NCBI RefSeq assembly: GCF_001591505.1
Contig: NZ_BCVA01000003.1
Coordinates: forward strand, 222,531-286,530
Source of the DNA: Neobacillus niacini NBRC 15566
GTDB taxonomy: Bacteria; Bacillota; Bacilli; Bacillales; Cytobacillaceae
Direction: 5' to 3'
Length of the DNA stretch: 64,000 nucleotides
Shown piece by piece: positions 25,398-34,051 of this stretch. Position numbers and translations under genes: made by a program. Every line of letters starts with the position of its first letter. The first letter of the stretch is position 1. The notes under the pieces are model-generated. The model made no database searches and was not told the DNA's origin. It saw nothing but the letters and a program-made list of their open reading frames with translations.

Positions 25398-25427
25398 GAG
25401 AAACGCTGTTTGTTATTACGCAACAAA
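25398..25427. promoter_or_regulatory. Operator-like element shared with the malate synthase gene (copy 1)
   Basis: Of 29 positions, 24 are identical with 29539-29567: GAGAAACG-N-TGTTTG-N-TATTA-NNN-AACAA. It includes a dyad TTTGTT...AACAAA across 7 bp (25409-25427). The IclR regulator encoded at 31814 is the obvious candidate binder. Confidence 0.65.
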
Positions 25428-25441
25428 TCGAGGTGAAGCGA

Positions 25442-26758
25442 TTGATTACAAATGAAAGTTTAACTGAATTTAAAGCAGTTTTTAAAGACAGCCAAATTAG
25501 TGACAAAGACGACCAACATCCTCTTGGAAATACTGGCAGAGTAATGGTTTTTCCAAAAACAGAACAAGAAATTTCAGCTATTTTAGAGTATGCCAATACC
25601 TATAAAAACACTGTCTTCATCATGGGAGGCGGTACAAAAAGAGGATTTGGCGGGCTCCTTGAAAAAGCAGACATTCTCTTATCCTTAGCTCAATATACTG
25701 GAATCGTTGAGCATAATCCAGGGGATATGACATTGACGGTGAAAGCCGGTACCTCCTTCCAAGAAATTCAAACTTATTTAGCACCATACAAACAAAAAGT
25801 TCCACTCGATCCTTTCATTCCAGAACATGCGACAATGGGGGGAATTGTTTCAGCCAACGACAGCGGTCCCAAAAGACTAGGATATGGATCAGCCAGAGAC
25901 AATGTGATCGGCCTCCGGATGGTCTATCCCGACGGAACTCTGATTCGTTCAGGTGGCAAAGTAGTAAAAAACGTCGCTGGATATGATATGAATAAATTGT
26001 TTATTGGAGCAATGGGAACCCTTGGTGTTGTATCACAAGTGACCGTAAAGCTGCGACCGATTGCGCAATATGAATCTATTCTTTTTGTATCTTTCTCTGA
26101 AAGAAGTGTTGAAGAAATTCGAGCATTTGCTTCAAAGGTGCTTGATTCAATGATTGAACCCATTAGCCTCGAGTTACTTAACCCCTCCTTAGCTGGGAAA
26201 TTGACAAACATTAATCAATACACGATGCTGATTTCGTTTGAAGATGTAAAAAGTTCAGTACAGTATCAAGAAAATGTTATCAAAAGTATTGTCCCTGAAA
26301 AAACCACCCTAAGATCCCTATCACAAAATGAAGCCACTTCCTTCTGGGATGATTTTTACCACCACCAACCTAACGGCATAGCAAACATAACTACCACACA
26401 GGCAGTTCTAAAAATTGGCGTTGTCAACTTGGATGCTATCAAGATTTTACAAGAGGCAGAGCTAATAGCGGATGCTTGTCATGTTTCCATCGAAGCACAT
26501 GGAGGTTTAGCCACCGGCATATGTCACCTGACCATTCGTGGTGCAGCCGAGGATATTGTATCTGTGATTCGACACATAAGAAAAAGTGCGAAGAAGCATG
26601 GAGGGTATGCTGTTGTAAAGCACCTGCCATTTTCACTCCGCAAAGAAATGAATGTTTGGGGAGAAAAAACGGCGGCACACTTTCTGTATGAAGGGATTAA
26701 ACAAAAAATTGATACCAACGAAATCTTAAATAAGAATCGTTATGTCGGAGGGATCTAG
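25442..26758 (+). CDS. glcE: GlcE-like FAD-binding subunit of glycolate oxidase
   Basis: About 438 residues. The FAD-binding type 4 (PCMH) fold is seen in VFIMGGGTKRGFG, LSLAQYTGIVEHNPGDMTLTV, PEHATMGGIVSANDSGPKRLGYGSARD and GGKVVKNVAGYDMNKLFIGAMG. Together with GlcD and GlcF it forms the membrane-associated enzyme that oxidises glycolate to glyoxylate. The frame starts at GTG 25433, but that GTG is part of a perfect GAGGTGA ribosome site for TTG 25442, which is preferred. The next gene starts 1 bp after the stop. Order here is E-F-D, while E. coli has D-E-F. Confidence 0.85.
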   Translation: MITNESLTEFKAVFKDSQISDKDDQHPLGNTGRVMVFPKTEQEISAILEYANTYKNTVFIMGGGTKRGFGGLLEKADILLSLAQYTGIVEHNPGDMTLTVKAGTSFQEIQTYLAPYKQKVPLDPFIPEHATMGGIVSANDSGPKRLGYGSARDNVIGLRMVYPDGTLIRSGGKVVKNVAGYDMNKLFIGAMGTLGVVSQVTVKLRPIAQYESILFVSFSERSVEEIRAFASKVLDSMIEPISLELLNPSLAGKLTNINQYTMLISFEDVKSSVQYQENVIKSIVPEKTTLRSLSQNEATSFWDDFYHHQPNGIANITTTQAVLKIGVVNLDAIKILQEAELIADACHVSIEAHGGLATGICHLTIRGAAEDIVSVIRHIRKSAKKHGGYAVVKHLPFSLRKEMNVWGEKTAAHFLYEGIKQKIDTNEILNKNRYVGGI

Positions 26759-26759
26759 C

Positions 26760-28112
26760 ATGAGTGTGAAGGACATTAATGTAAACCAAGCCACGCCTTG
26801 TACATCCTCTCAAGGAAACTATCTATGGCGTGATCCGCCGCAGGAAAAAAAGTGGGCGGATTGTGTTCATTGTGGGATGTGCTTGGAATCTTGCCCAACA
26901 TATGAACAAACAGGAGAAGAACAGCATTCACCCCGAGGCCGTGTCTATCTCATAAAAGCAGTGGCAGAAGGAAAGTTGAGTGTGGATGAACATTTTGCGA
27001 ATCCTGTTTTTTCCTGTCTTGATTGTCGTGCCTGTACAACTGCTTGTCCTGTTGATGTCGATGTTGGCGGGCTGATTGAGGAAGCAAGAGGCCAAATCCG
27101 GCAAGCGGTGCCGCTTAAAGGCTGGAAGGGAGCGGTAAACAAGTTCTTTCTTCATGGTGTGTTCCCGCACCGTAATCGCTTACGTTCTCTCGGCGGTTTG
27201 TTACGGTTTTACCAGCGGAGCGGATTGCAAAAGGCGGTTCGGAAAACAAAACTAATCACTATTATGCCACAGCACTTAATCGAACTAGAATCGATTATGC
27301 CGGATGTCAAACGCTCACATCGAAAAACTCATATAAAAGCTAAAGGTGAAACCAAGCATGAAGTGGCACTGTTGACTGGCTGTGTAATGGATGTATTTTT
27401 TAGTGATATCAATGATTCCACCATCAATGTTCTCATTCGAAATGGAAATGACGTGACCATCCCGACAAATCAAACCTGCTGCGGTGCATTGCATGTTCAT
27501 GCCGGTGACCGTGAAATGGGGAGGAAGCTAGCAAAGCAGAATATCGAAGCTTTTGAAAAAGCCAAAACGGTCATCGTTAATGCGGCTGGCTGCGGCTGTA
27601 TGATGAAAGAATATACAGAGTTGTTCCGTGATGAACCAGAATGGAAAAAACGAGCGGAAGTATTTGAGGAGAAGGTTGTGGACATCTCCAAATACTTGCA
27701 TGACACTGGCTATGAAAAACCAAGAGCAGCCATTACTACCCGAATCACCTATCATGATGCTTGTCACCTAGCGCATGGGCAAGGAGTGAGGCAGGAACCC
27801 CGTGACATTCTGCTTGATATTCCAGGAGTAGAAATGGTACACATGCCAAACGCAGACCGGTGCTGTGGGAGCGCGGGAATCTATAATATTACCAATCCTG
27901 AAATGGCGGATGCAGTTCTTAAAAGCAAAATGGAAAACGTCCCAGAGGATGTTGAAATGATATCAATGGGAAATCCGGGCTGTATGATGCAAATGGCATT
28001 AGGCGTGCAAAAATACGGCAGAAGCCAGAAAATTGTTCATACCGTTCAGCTTCTTGACTGGGCCTATCAAAAAGAAGTAGGGGATGATCATCATGTCCGT
28101 CTTAAAGATTGA
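26760..28112 (+). CDS. glcF: GlcF-like iron-sulfur subunit of glycolate oxidase
   Basis: 450 residues. Two 4Fe-4S sites are visible: Cys35-x2-Cys38-x2-Cys41-x3-Cys45 and Cys86-x2-Cys89-x2-Cys92-x3-Cys96. Two CCG domains follow (CCGALHVHAGD near 240 and CCGSAGIYN near 370), as in heterodisulfide reductase-like electron-transfer subunits. It should pass electrons from the flavin subunits to the quinone pool. ATG 26760 has GGAGGG 7 bases upstream, better than the in-frame ATG at 26742. It abuts glcE and overlaps the start of glcD by 20 bp. Confidence 0.9.
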   Translation: MSVKDINVNQATPCTSSQGNYLWRDPPQEKKWADCVHCGMCLESCPTYEQTGEEQHSPRGRVYLIKAVAEGKLSVDEHFANPVFSCLDCRACTTACPVDVDVGGLIEEARGQIRQAVPLKGWKGAVNKFFLHGVFPHRNRLRSLGGLLRFYQRSGLQKAVRKTKLITIMPQHLIELESIMPDVKRSHRKTHIKAKGETKHEVALLTGCVMDVFFSDINDSTINVLIRNGNDVTIPTNQTCCGALHVHAGDREMGRKLAKQNIEAFEKAKTVIVNAAGCGCMMKEYTELFRDEPEWKKRAEVFEEKVVDISKYLHDTGYEKPRAAITTRITYHDACHLAHGQGVRQEPRDILLDIPGVEMVHMPNADRCCGSAGIYNITNPEMADAVLKSKMENVPEDVEMISMGNPGCMMQMALGVQKYGRSQKIVHTVQLLDWAYQKEVGDDHHVRLKD

Positions 28113-29538
28113 TACCTCTGACAAGCATATTATCAGTCTCGCAGCAATCGTAGGCGGACCACGTTCCATTTTATTTAAAAAAGCGGACCTGCTCGCTTAT
28201 GATTGCGATGGCTTTACAATTCATAAGCATCTGCCAAAGGCTGTTGTTTTTCCAAAAAATACCGAGGAAGTTTCCAAACTAGTAAAATATTGTTCTGATC
28301 ATGGTCTCCCATTTCTGGCTCGTGGTGCTGGAACTGGTTTGAGCGGCGGGGCCATTCCTGTTAATGGAGAAGTCATCATCAGTATGGTTCGGATGAAAAA
28401 GCTAATCAGTGTTGATCTTGAAAATCGACGAGCGGTGGTAGAACCAGGCTTCGTCAATCTTAAACTAACAAACTCCATTTCTGACAGAGGTTACTACTAT
28501 GCCCCTGATCCTTCGAGCCAGTATTGCTGTACAATTGGCGGGAATGTAGCAGAAAATGCGGGCGGTGCACATTGTTTGAAATATGGAGTCACTACGAACC
28601 ATATTCTTGGTCTTGAAGTCGTGCTGCCGAATGGAGACATTATTGAGATTGGCAGGAATGGAGTTTTGGATGAGCCTGGATACGATTTACTCGGACTCTT
28701 GACTGGCTCTGAGGGAACTTTAGGAATAGTTACTAAAATAACGGTTCGCATTTTAAAAAATCCAGAAGGAAAACAGACAGTCCTCGCTTATTTTGACAAG
28801 GTGGAGGATGGAAGCCAGGCAGTTTCTGATATTATCTCAGCAGGAATTGTTCCTTCAGCACTGGAAATGATGGATAAAACTGCCATTGAAGCGGTAGAGG
28901 CAGCTGCATTCCCTGTAGGACATCCGAAGGATATTGAGGCCGTTTTACTTATTGAAGTTGATGGCATTGCCGCGGGCATAGAGGAACAAATCAACCAGAT
29001 TTTGGAGGTTTGTAAAAAAAGTAATGTACGAGAGGTCCGTGCCGCTAAGGATGAGGCAGAAAGAGGTAGGTGGTGGGCCAATCGTAAAACAGGTTTTGGA
29101 GCGATGGGTGCCATTTCACCGGATTATTTAGTACAGGACGGTGTAATTCCGAGAAGCAAGCTCCCAGAGGTACTGAAGAAAATTGCTCAAATTAGTGAAG
29201 AATCAGGTCTCAGGATAGCGAATATTTTTCATGCAGGCGATGGGAATCTCCATCCACTCGTTCTATTTGATGCCCGTATACCGGGTGAGATCGAAAAAGC
29301 ATTAGAAGCTGGAAGTCTTTGTTTGAAGGCTTGTGCCGATGTTGGCGGAACGATTACTGGTGAGCATGGGGTAGGAATCGAAAAGAGAGAGGAAATGCGT
29401 TTTGTTTTTAAAGAGGAAGAAATACTAGCACAAACCAATATTCGTGAAGTATTTAATCCTGATAATCTTTTAAATGCCGGGAAACTTTTCCCGACACCAG
29501 GACGCTGTGTTGAAATAAAAAAAGAAATGAAAGTATAA
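28093..29538 (+). CDS. glcD: GlcD-like FAD-linked catalytic subunit of glycolate oxidase
   Basis: 481 residues. The FAD-binding PCMH domain (about 40-220) shows LPFLARGAGTGLSGGAIP, PDPSSQYCCTIGGNVAENAGG and GYDLLGLLTGSEGTLGIVT. The C-terminal FAD oxidase domain includes ANIFHAGDGNLHPLVLFD and GGTITGEHGVGIEKR, the metal/substrate motifs of GlcD and D-lactate dehydrogenases. Glycolate is the best substrate guess because malate synthase G follows. ATG 28093 is 9 bases from AGGGG; the in-frame ATG at 28084 directly abuts that site. A possible internal promoter for malate synthase lies in its last 10 codons. Confidence 0.92.
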   Translation: MSVLKIDTSDKHIISLAAIVGGPRSILFKKADLLAYDCDGFTIHKHLPKAVVFPKNTEEVSKLVKYCSDHGLPFLARGAGTGLSGGAIPVNGEVIISMVRMKKLISVDLENRRAVVEPGFVNLKLTNSISDRGYYYAPDPSSQYCCTIGGNVAENAGGAHCLKYGVTTNHILGLEVVLPNGDIIEIGRNGVLDEPGYDLLGLLTGSEGTLGIVTKITVRILKNPEGKQTVLAYFDKVEDGSQAVSDIISAGIVPSALEMMDKTAIEAVEAAAFPVGHPKDIEAVLLIEVDGIAAGIEEQINQILEVCKKSNVREVRAAKDEAERGRWWANRKTGFGAMGAISPDYLVQDGVIPRSKLPEVLKKIAQISEESGLRIANIFHAGDGNLHPLVLFDARIPGEIEKALEAGSLCLKACADVGGTITGEHGVGIEKREEMRFVFKEEEILAQTNIREVFNPDNLLNAGKLFPTPGRCVEIKKEMKV

Positions 29539-29567
29539 GAGAAACGATGTTTGGTATTAAAGAACAA
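29510..29567 (+). promoter_or_regulatory. Candidate promoter of malate synthase plus operator-like element (copy 2)
   Basis: TTGAAA (29510-29515), an 18-bp spacer and TATAAG (29534-29539), inside the 3' end of glcD. The 29-bp element shared with 25398-25426 runs from 29539 to 29567 and would cover the transcription start. Confidence 0.6.
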
Positions 29568-29590
29568 CTACTATTGGGGAGGAATGTCGA

Positions 29591-31768
29591 ATGAATAAAT
29601 ATAGGAATGTAGGGGAATTACAAGTTGCCAGTGAGTTATATGAATTTATAAATTCTGAAGCATTGCCGGGAAGCCAAGTGGACCAGGGGCAGTTTTGGGA
29701 AGGGTTTGAAAATATCATTAAAGAGTTGACTCCGAAAAATAAGGAATTGCTAGTAAAGAGGGAGGAATTGCAAACAAAAATTAATCGATGGCACCGTGAA
29801 AATAAAGTCTTCCATTTTGATAGCTACAAAACATTTTTAGAAGAAATCGGTTATCTCCTGCCAGAACCAGAGGATTTCAGTATATCTACTGAAGGTGCAG
29901 ATGATGAAATTGCGCTAAAAGCGGGTCCTCAATTAGTTGTACCTGTTGATAATGCCCGCTACGCCATTAATGCGGCAAACGCCCGGTGGGGAAGTTTGTA
30001 TGATGCCTTATACGGTACAGATGTGATTAGTGATGAAGGCGGCGCACAAAACCAAAGTGGATATAATCCTGTTCGCGGCGAGAAAGTCATTGCTTTTGCT
30101 AGGGATTTCCTTGATGAGACAATCCCTCTACAAGTTGGAACACATAAAGAGGCAGTAAGTTATACTATTGACCAAGGAAGTTTGTACGTTACCTTACGTA
30201 ATGGAGATATTACCCGTTTGAAAAATGAAGAAAAATTCGTTGGGTATCAAGGTGATTCAAAACAGCCTTCAGCTGTGTTGTTGAAAAATAATGATAATTA
30301 TTTTGAAATTCAAATCGACCGAGCTCATCCGATCGGAAAAACGGATGCTGCAGGTGTAAAAGATATTCTCCTAGAGTCGGCTCTTACTTCAATCATGGAC
30401 TGCGAAGACTCTGTGGCCGCTGTTGATGCACAGGATAAGGTTCTCGTATATCGTAATTGGCTTGGCTTAAACAAAGGCAGCCTAAGTGCCACTTTTACAA
30501 AAGGAAATAAAACCTTAAATCGGACACTCAATCCTGACCGCAGTTATGTGTTGCCTAGTGGCAGTGAATTTACCTTGCCAGGGCGCGCTTTAATGCTGGT
30601 TCGAAATGTCGGCCATCTAATGACCAATAATGCCATACTTGATGGTAACGGGAATGAGGTACAGGAGGGTATTATCGACGCTGTTGTTACCTCTCTATGT
30701 GCAAAGCATTCACTAATAGGAAACACTACATTCAAAAACTCAGAAAAAGGCTCTATCTATATTGTAAAACCAAAAATGCATGGTCCAGAAGAAGTCGCTT
30801 TTGCAAATGAGCTTTTTAACAGGACAGAGGATTTACTGGGGTTAGCCAGAAATACCCTGAAAATTGGGGTGATGGATGAGGAACGCCGTACATCGTTAAA
30901 CCTTAAAGCCTGTATCAAGGAAGTACAAGAGCGTGTCGTCTTTATTAACACAGGATTCCTAGACCGGACCGGTGATGAAATGCACACGTCGATGGAGGCA
31001 GGTGCGATGATTAGAAAGAATGAAATGAAATCTACACTTTGGCTGCAAAGCTATGAAAAGTCAAATGTGAATAATGGTCTTTCAACCGGTTTCCAAGGAC
31101 GTGCTCAAATCGGTAAAGGAATGTGGGCAATGCCTGATTTAATGAAGAGCATGCTCGAGCAAAAAATAGGTCACTTAATGGCTGGAGGAAATACAGCATG
31201 GGTTCCGTCGCCGACAGCCGCAACGCTTCATGCTCTACATTATCATCAAGTAAATGTAAAAGATGTACAAAATAATCTTCTAGGCAGTATTTCTGATTTA
31301 CGGGATGATATTTTACAAATTCCTGTTTCTGATGATAGGAATTGGAGTCTAGAAGAAGTCCAAGCAGAGCTGGATAATAATGCCCAAGGAATACTTGGCT
31401 ATGTCGTAAGGTGGGTAGAGCAGGGTATCGGCTGCTCAAAGGTGCCTGATATTAATAATATCGCGCTCATGGAAGACCGAGCCACCCTTCGTATTTCCAG
31501 CCAGCATGTTGCGAACTGGCTGCACCACGGAATTTGTACGAAGGAACAAGTGATCAAAACGATGGAAAGAATGGCGAAAGTAGTAGATGAACAAAATGCT
31601 CACGATTCTGCATATAGACCAATGGCTGATAACTTAGAGCAATCTGTGGCATTCCAAGCAGCGTGTGAATTGGTATTTAAGGGGTATGACCAGCCAAGCG
31701 GCTATACGGAACCAATCTTGCATAGCCGCCGTTTGGAAGCGAAAGCCAAATATTCAGTTCGATCCTAA
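29591..31768 (+). CDS. glcB: Malate synthase G
   Basis: 725 residues, the size of the monomeric G isoform (about 720) and not the shorter A form (about 530). Recognisable segments include [46 protein letters not shown] (catalytic acid region), [17 protein letters not shown] and [21 protein letters not shown]. It condenses glyoxylate with acetyl-CoA to give malate. As it follows the glycolate oxidase genes, it completes the route glycolate-glyoxylate-malate. The isocitrate lyase gene is not in the window. GGGGAGG precedes the ATG. Confidence 0.96.
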   Translation: MNKYRNVGELQVASELYEFINSEALPGSQVDQGQFWEGFENIIKELTPKNKELLVKREELQTKINRWHRENKVFHFDSYKTFLEEIGYLLPEPEDFSISTEGADDEIALKAGPQLVVPVDNARYAINAANARWGSLYDALYGTDVISDEGGAQNQSGYNPVRGEKVIAFARDFLDETIPLQVGTHKEAVSYTIDQGSLYVTLRNGDITRLKNEEKFVGYQGDSKQPSAVLLKNNDNYFEIQIDRAHPIGKTDAAGVKDILLESALTSIMDCEDSVAAVDAQDKVLVYRNWLGLNKGSLSATFTKGNKTLNRTLNPDRSYVLPSGSEFTLPGRALMLVRNVGHLMTNNAILDGNGNEVQEGIIDAVVTSLCAKHSLIGNTTFKNSEKGSIYIVKPKMHGPEEVAFANELFNRTEDLLGLARNTLKIGVMDEERRTSLNLKACIKEVQERVVFINTGFLDRTGDEMHTSMEAGAMIRKNEMKSTLWLQSYEKSNVNNGLSTGFQGRAQIGKGMWAMPDLMKSMLEQKIGHLMAGGNTAWVPSPTAATLHALHYHQVNVKDVQNNLLGSISDLRDDILQIPVSDDRNWSLEEVQAELDNNAQGILGYVVRWVEQGIGCSKVPDINNIALMEDRATLRISSQHVANWLHHGICTKEQVIKTMERMAKVVDEQNAHDSAYRPMADNLEQSVAFQAACELVFKGYDQPSGYTEPILHSRRLEAKAKYSVRS

Positions 31769-31769
31769 T

Positions 31770-31795
31770 CAGGGTATTTTTTTCAAAATGCCCTG
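31770..31795 (+). other. Hairpin between malate synthase and the IclR gene
   Basis: 11-bp stem CAGGGTATTTT / AAAATGCCCTG (one G-T pair) with a TTTC loop. There is no T tail, so it may slow or process the transcript but should not end it fully. Confidence 0.5.
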
Positions 31796-31813
31796 GCAAA
31801 GAGGTGGGGAAGT

Positions 31814-32599
31814 TTGCAAAGAGATAATGTCGTAAAATCCGTAAGCAGGGCACTGGATATTATTGCACTTGTGGGTATGAAAAAGGGCGGTCTCGGTGTT
31901 ACCGAGATTGCCAATCAAATTGATATCAATAAAAGCTCTGTTTTTAGAACATTATCCACCCTTGTGCAATATGGTTATGTCGAACAGGATACGGAAACAG
32001 GTAAATACAAGCTGGGCTATAAGTTCCTGGACATTAGCTCAAAGCTGTTAGAATCCATTGATCTAAGAACCGAAGCAAAGCCATTTCTCCAAGAACTTGA
32101 AAATAAGACGAATGAAGTGATTCATCTGGTTGTCTATGACCAGGGTGAAGTCGTTTATATTGAAAAATTAGAAGGAAATGAAACCCTGCGAACACATTCA
32201 AAGGTTGGAAAAAGAGCCCCGATGCATTGTACGTCCGTTGGGAAGGCGATTCTTTCCCATTTGCCTGAAAATGAAGTACTCTCCATCCTTGACCGAAAAG
32301 GGATGCCTTATCATACAGACCATACCATTACTACAGCGGAGGAAATCCTGCGTGAACTTAACCTGATAAGAACAAGGGGTTACGCGTTAGACTTAGAAGA
32401 AAACGAGTATGGTATAACCTGTATCGCTGCACCTGTATTTGATCATTTAGGAAATGTGGTTGCGGCTGTCAGTATTTCTGGTCCAACGACACGAATGACA
32501 ACCGAACGTCTGAACCAGCTCGGCCCAATTATGATCAAAACAAGCCAGAAAATATCAGCAAGACTTGGGTATCTAGTTCCTGTAAATAGTGAAAACTAA
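31814..32599 (+). CDS. IclR-family transcriptional regulator of the glycolate/glyoxylate genes
   Basis: 261 residues. The N-terminal winged helix (about 8-70; SVSRALDIIALV, GVTEIANQIDINKSSVFRTLSTLVQYGYV) is followed by the IclR effector domain (about 85-255; VVYIEKLEG, GKRAPMHCTSVGKAILSHL, RGYALDLEENEYGITCIAAPV). The start is TTG 31814 with GAGGTGGGGA just upstream; no ATG is available early in the frame. It lies 45 bp after malate synthase and is followed by a strong terminator, so it closes the operon. IclR proteins in such loci commonly sense glyoxylate or a related acid; this is inferred here. Confidence 0.92.
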   Translation: MQRDNVVKSVSRALDIIALVGMKKGGLGVTEIANQIDINKSSVFRTLSTLVQYGYVEQDTETGKYKLGYKFLDISSKLLESIDLRTEAKPFLQELENKTNEVIHLVVYDQGEVVYIEKLEGNETLRTHSKVGKRAPMHCTSVGKAILSHLPENEVLSILDRKGMPYHTDHTITTAEEILRELNLIRTRGYALDLEENEYGITCIAAPVFDHLGNVVAAVSISGPTTRMTTERLNQLGPIMIKTSQKISARLGYLVPVNSEN

Positions 32600-32636
32600 G
32601 GCAATTTGATGAGAGACCGAAAACTACTAAAAGAAG

Positions 32637-32674
32637 AAAAGCCGCAAAACTTTACCTAGTTTTGCGGCTTTTCG
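32637..32674 (+). terminator. Rho-independent terminator of the glycolate block
   Basis: Perfect 15-bp stem AAAAGCCGCAAAACT / AGTTTTGCGGCTTTT with a 6-base loop. Confidence 0.92.
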
Positions 32675-32834
32675 ATTGGCTCTATTATTATTCAATGTTG
32701 ATTTTCGTGTAGGGTTGAGTTTCATAGGCTGAGAATTTCCGGCTATTGTATATAGAGAAGCTTAGAAAGCAGATATAAGCGATGGTATTCCGATTAATAG
32801 CTTTAAATAAGACAAAAACCAAGAGTTTGGATAC

Positions 32835-32902
32835 AATAAGCGGAAAAGCTCCGCTTATTTTTAAGGAAATATGGGTATTTGCCAATTTAAACGGAAATTC
32901 TC
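32835..32902. repeat. Two copies of a dispersed AAGCGGA hairpin repeat
   Basis: Copy 1 is a perfect inverted repeat AATAAGCGGA / TCCGCTTATT around AAAGC (32835-32859). Copy 2 (about 32886-32910) has AAACGGA and TCCGCTTATT around AATTC. The same motif recurs four times at 63822-64000. The rest of 32675-32830 is AT-rich and shows no gene. Confidence 0.7.
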
Positions 32903-32910
32903 CGCTTATT

Positions 32911-32970
32911 CTCCAAACACAGTGAAATCAACATTTTATTTTCCAAACACAGTGGAATCAATATTCGGTT
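32911..32970. repeat. Two tandem 30-bp repeats at the 3' end of the AcuI-like gene
   Basis: Units at 32911-32940 and 32941-32970 share YTCCAAACACAGTGRAATCA and diverge at the right end. The second unit touches the stop codon of the minus-strand gene. There is no clear terminator for that gene here. Confidence 0.65.
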
Positions 32971-33963
32971 TTAAAATAACCTTACGATAAAACGTCCTCT
33001 TGCCTTTCCTTGTAAAATAAGAGGGAGAGTCGTTGGAAGCTCATCCAAACGTATTTCTTTTGAAATGGATTCGAGTACCTCCGGTTTGAAATCATTGGCC
33101 ATTCGCTCCCAAAGCACTTTGCGAACTTCCATTGGACAGTAAACAGAATCAATCCCAAGAAGATTGATACCGCGAAGGATAAACGGAAATACGGTAGTAG
33201 GTACGTTACCGCCGCCCGTTAATCCACTGACCGCCACTGACCCATTGTACTGAAGTTTACTTAAAATAGCCGCAAGGGATTCTCCGCCAACCGGATCGAC
33301 GGCACCGGCCCAAAGCTGTTTATCTAACGCTTTGACCTTACCGTTGTAAACTTCGTCCCGAGAAACAACCTCTTTTGCACCAAGTTTATGTAAATACTCG
33401 TGTTCACTTTCTTTTCCAGTGCTGGCAACTACATCGTATCCTCGTTTTGCCAAAATGGCAACTGCAATACTTCCAACGCCGCCAGTAGCCCCAGTAACCA
33501 ATACCTTTCCTTTTTCAGGAGAGAGTCCGTTTTCTTCAAGTCTTTGTACCGAAAGGGCAGCCGTTAACCCAGCGGTCCCATAGATCATCGCTTCTTTTAA
33601 AGATAGGCCATCAGGCAATGGGACAATCCAATCAGCGGGGACCCGTGCATATTCACTGTAACCGCCATAATGGGAAACCCCAATTTCATAGCTAGTAGCA
33701 ATAATTTGATCTCCCTCTCTGTAACGAGGGTCTTCGGAAGAAACCACTACTCCTGCTAAGTCAATCCCCGGTACAAATGGGTAGGACCTGACAATTTTAC
33801 CTTCAGGAATACTGGCTAAGCCGTCTTTGTAATTAATACTTGAATAAGCAACTTTAATTAAAACTTCACCCGCAGGTAAATCATTTAAAGAAATAGGTTT
33901 AATCCCAACTGTAAAATCACTTTCTGATTTATTAACGACTAAAGCTTTAAAATCCTCTTTCAA
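32971..33963 (-). CDS. AcuI/YhdH-family NADPH-dependent acryloyl-CoA reductase or quinone oxidoreductase
   Basis: 330 residues of medium-chain dehydrogenase/reductase without the zinc ligands of alcohol dehydrogenases. The family start SSINYKDGLA, the substrate loop FVPGIDLAGVV and the NADPH-binding VLVTGATGGVGSIAVAILAKRGY are clear. The end LPLILQGKARGRFIVRL is typical of the YhdH/YhfP/AcuI branch. The E. coli and marine members reduce acryloyl-CoA to propionyl-CoA; the substrate in Bacillus is not settled. It is divergent from the NAD(P)HX repair gene and downstream of a repeat-rich spacer. Confidence 0.88.
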   Translation of the reverse strand: MKEDFKALVVNKSESDFTVGIKPISLNDLPAGEVLIKVAYSSINYKDGLASIPEGKIVRSYPFVPGIDLAGVVVSSEDPRYREGDQIIATSYEIGVSHYGGYSEYARVPADWIVPLPDGLSLKEAMIYGTAGLTAALSVQRLEENGLSPEKGKVLVTGATGGVGSIAVAILAKRGYDVVASTGKESEHEYLHKLGAKEVVSRDEVYNGKVKALDKQLWAGAVDPVGGESLAAILSKLQYNGSVAVSGLTGGGNVPTTVFPFILRGINLLGIDSVYCPMEVRKVLWERMANDFKPEVLESISKEIRLDELPTTLPLILQGKARGRFIVRLF

Positions 33964-34051
33964 AACATAACACCCTCTCCGATATAAAATTTTCCATTTC
34001 CATCATACTACATTATTATAAAAGTATAGAACTCTAAATGGAGTGATGTTC

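Noticed and set aside
25412..25438. Short TTG-started ORF LLRNKSR upstream of glcE with AAGGAG before it
   Set aside because: It overlaps the shared 29-bp operator-like element and the glcE ribosome site; the match to the malate synthase copy does not preserve the ORF, so a leader peptide is unlikely.
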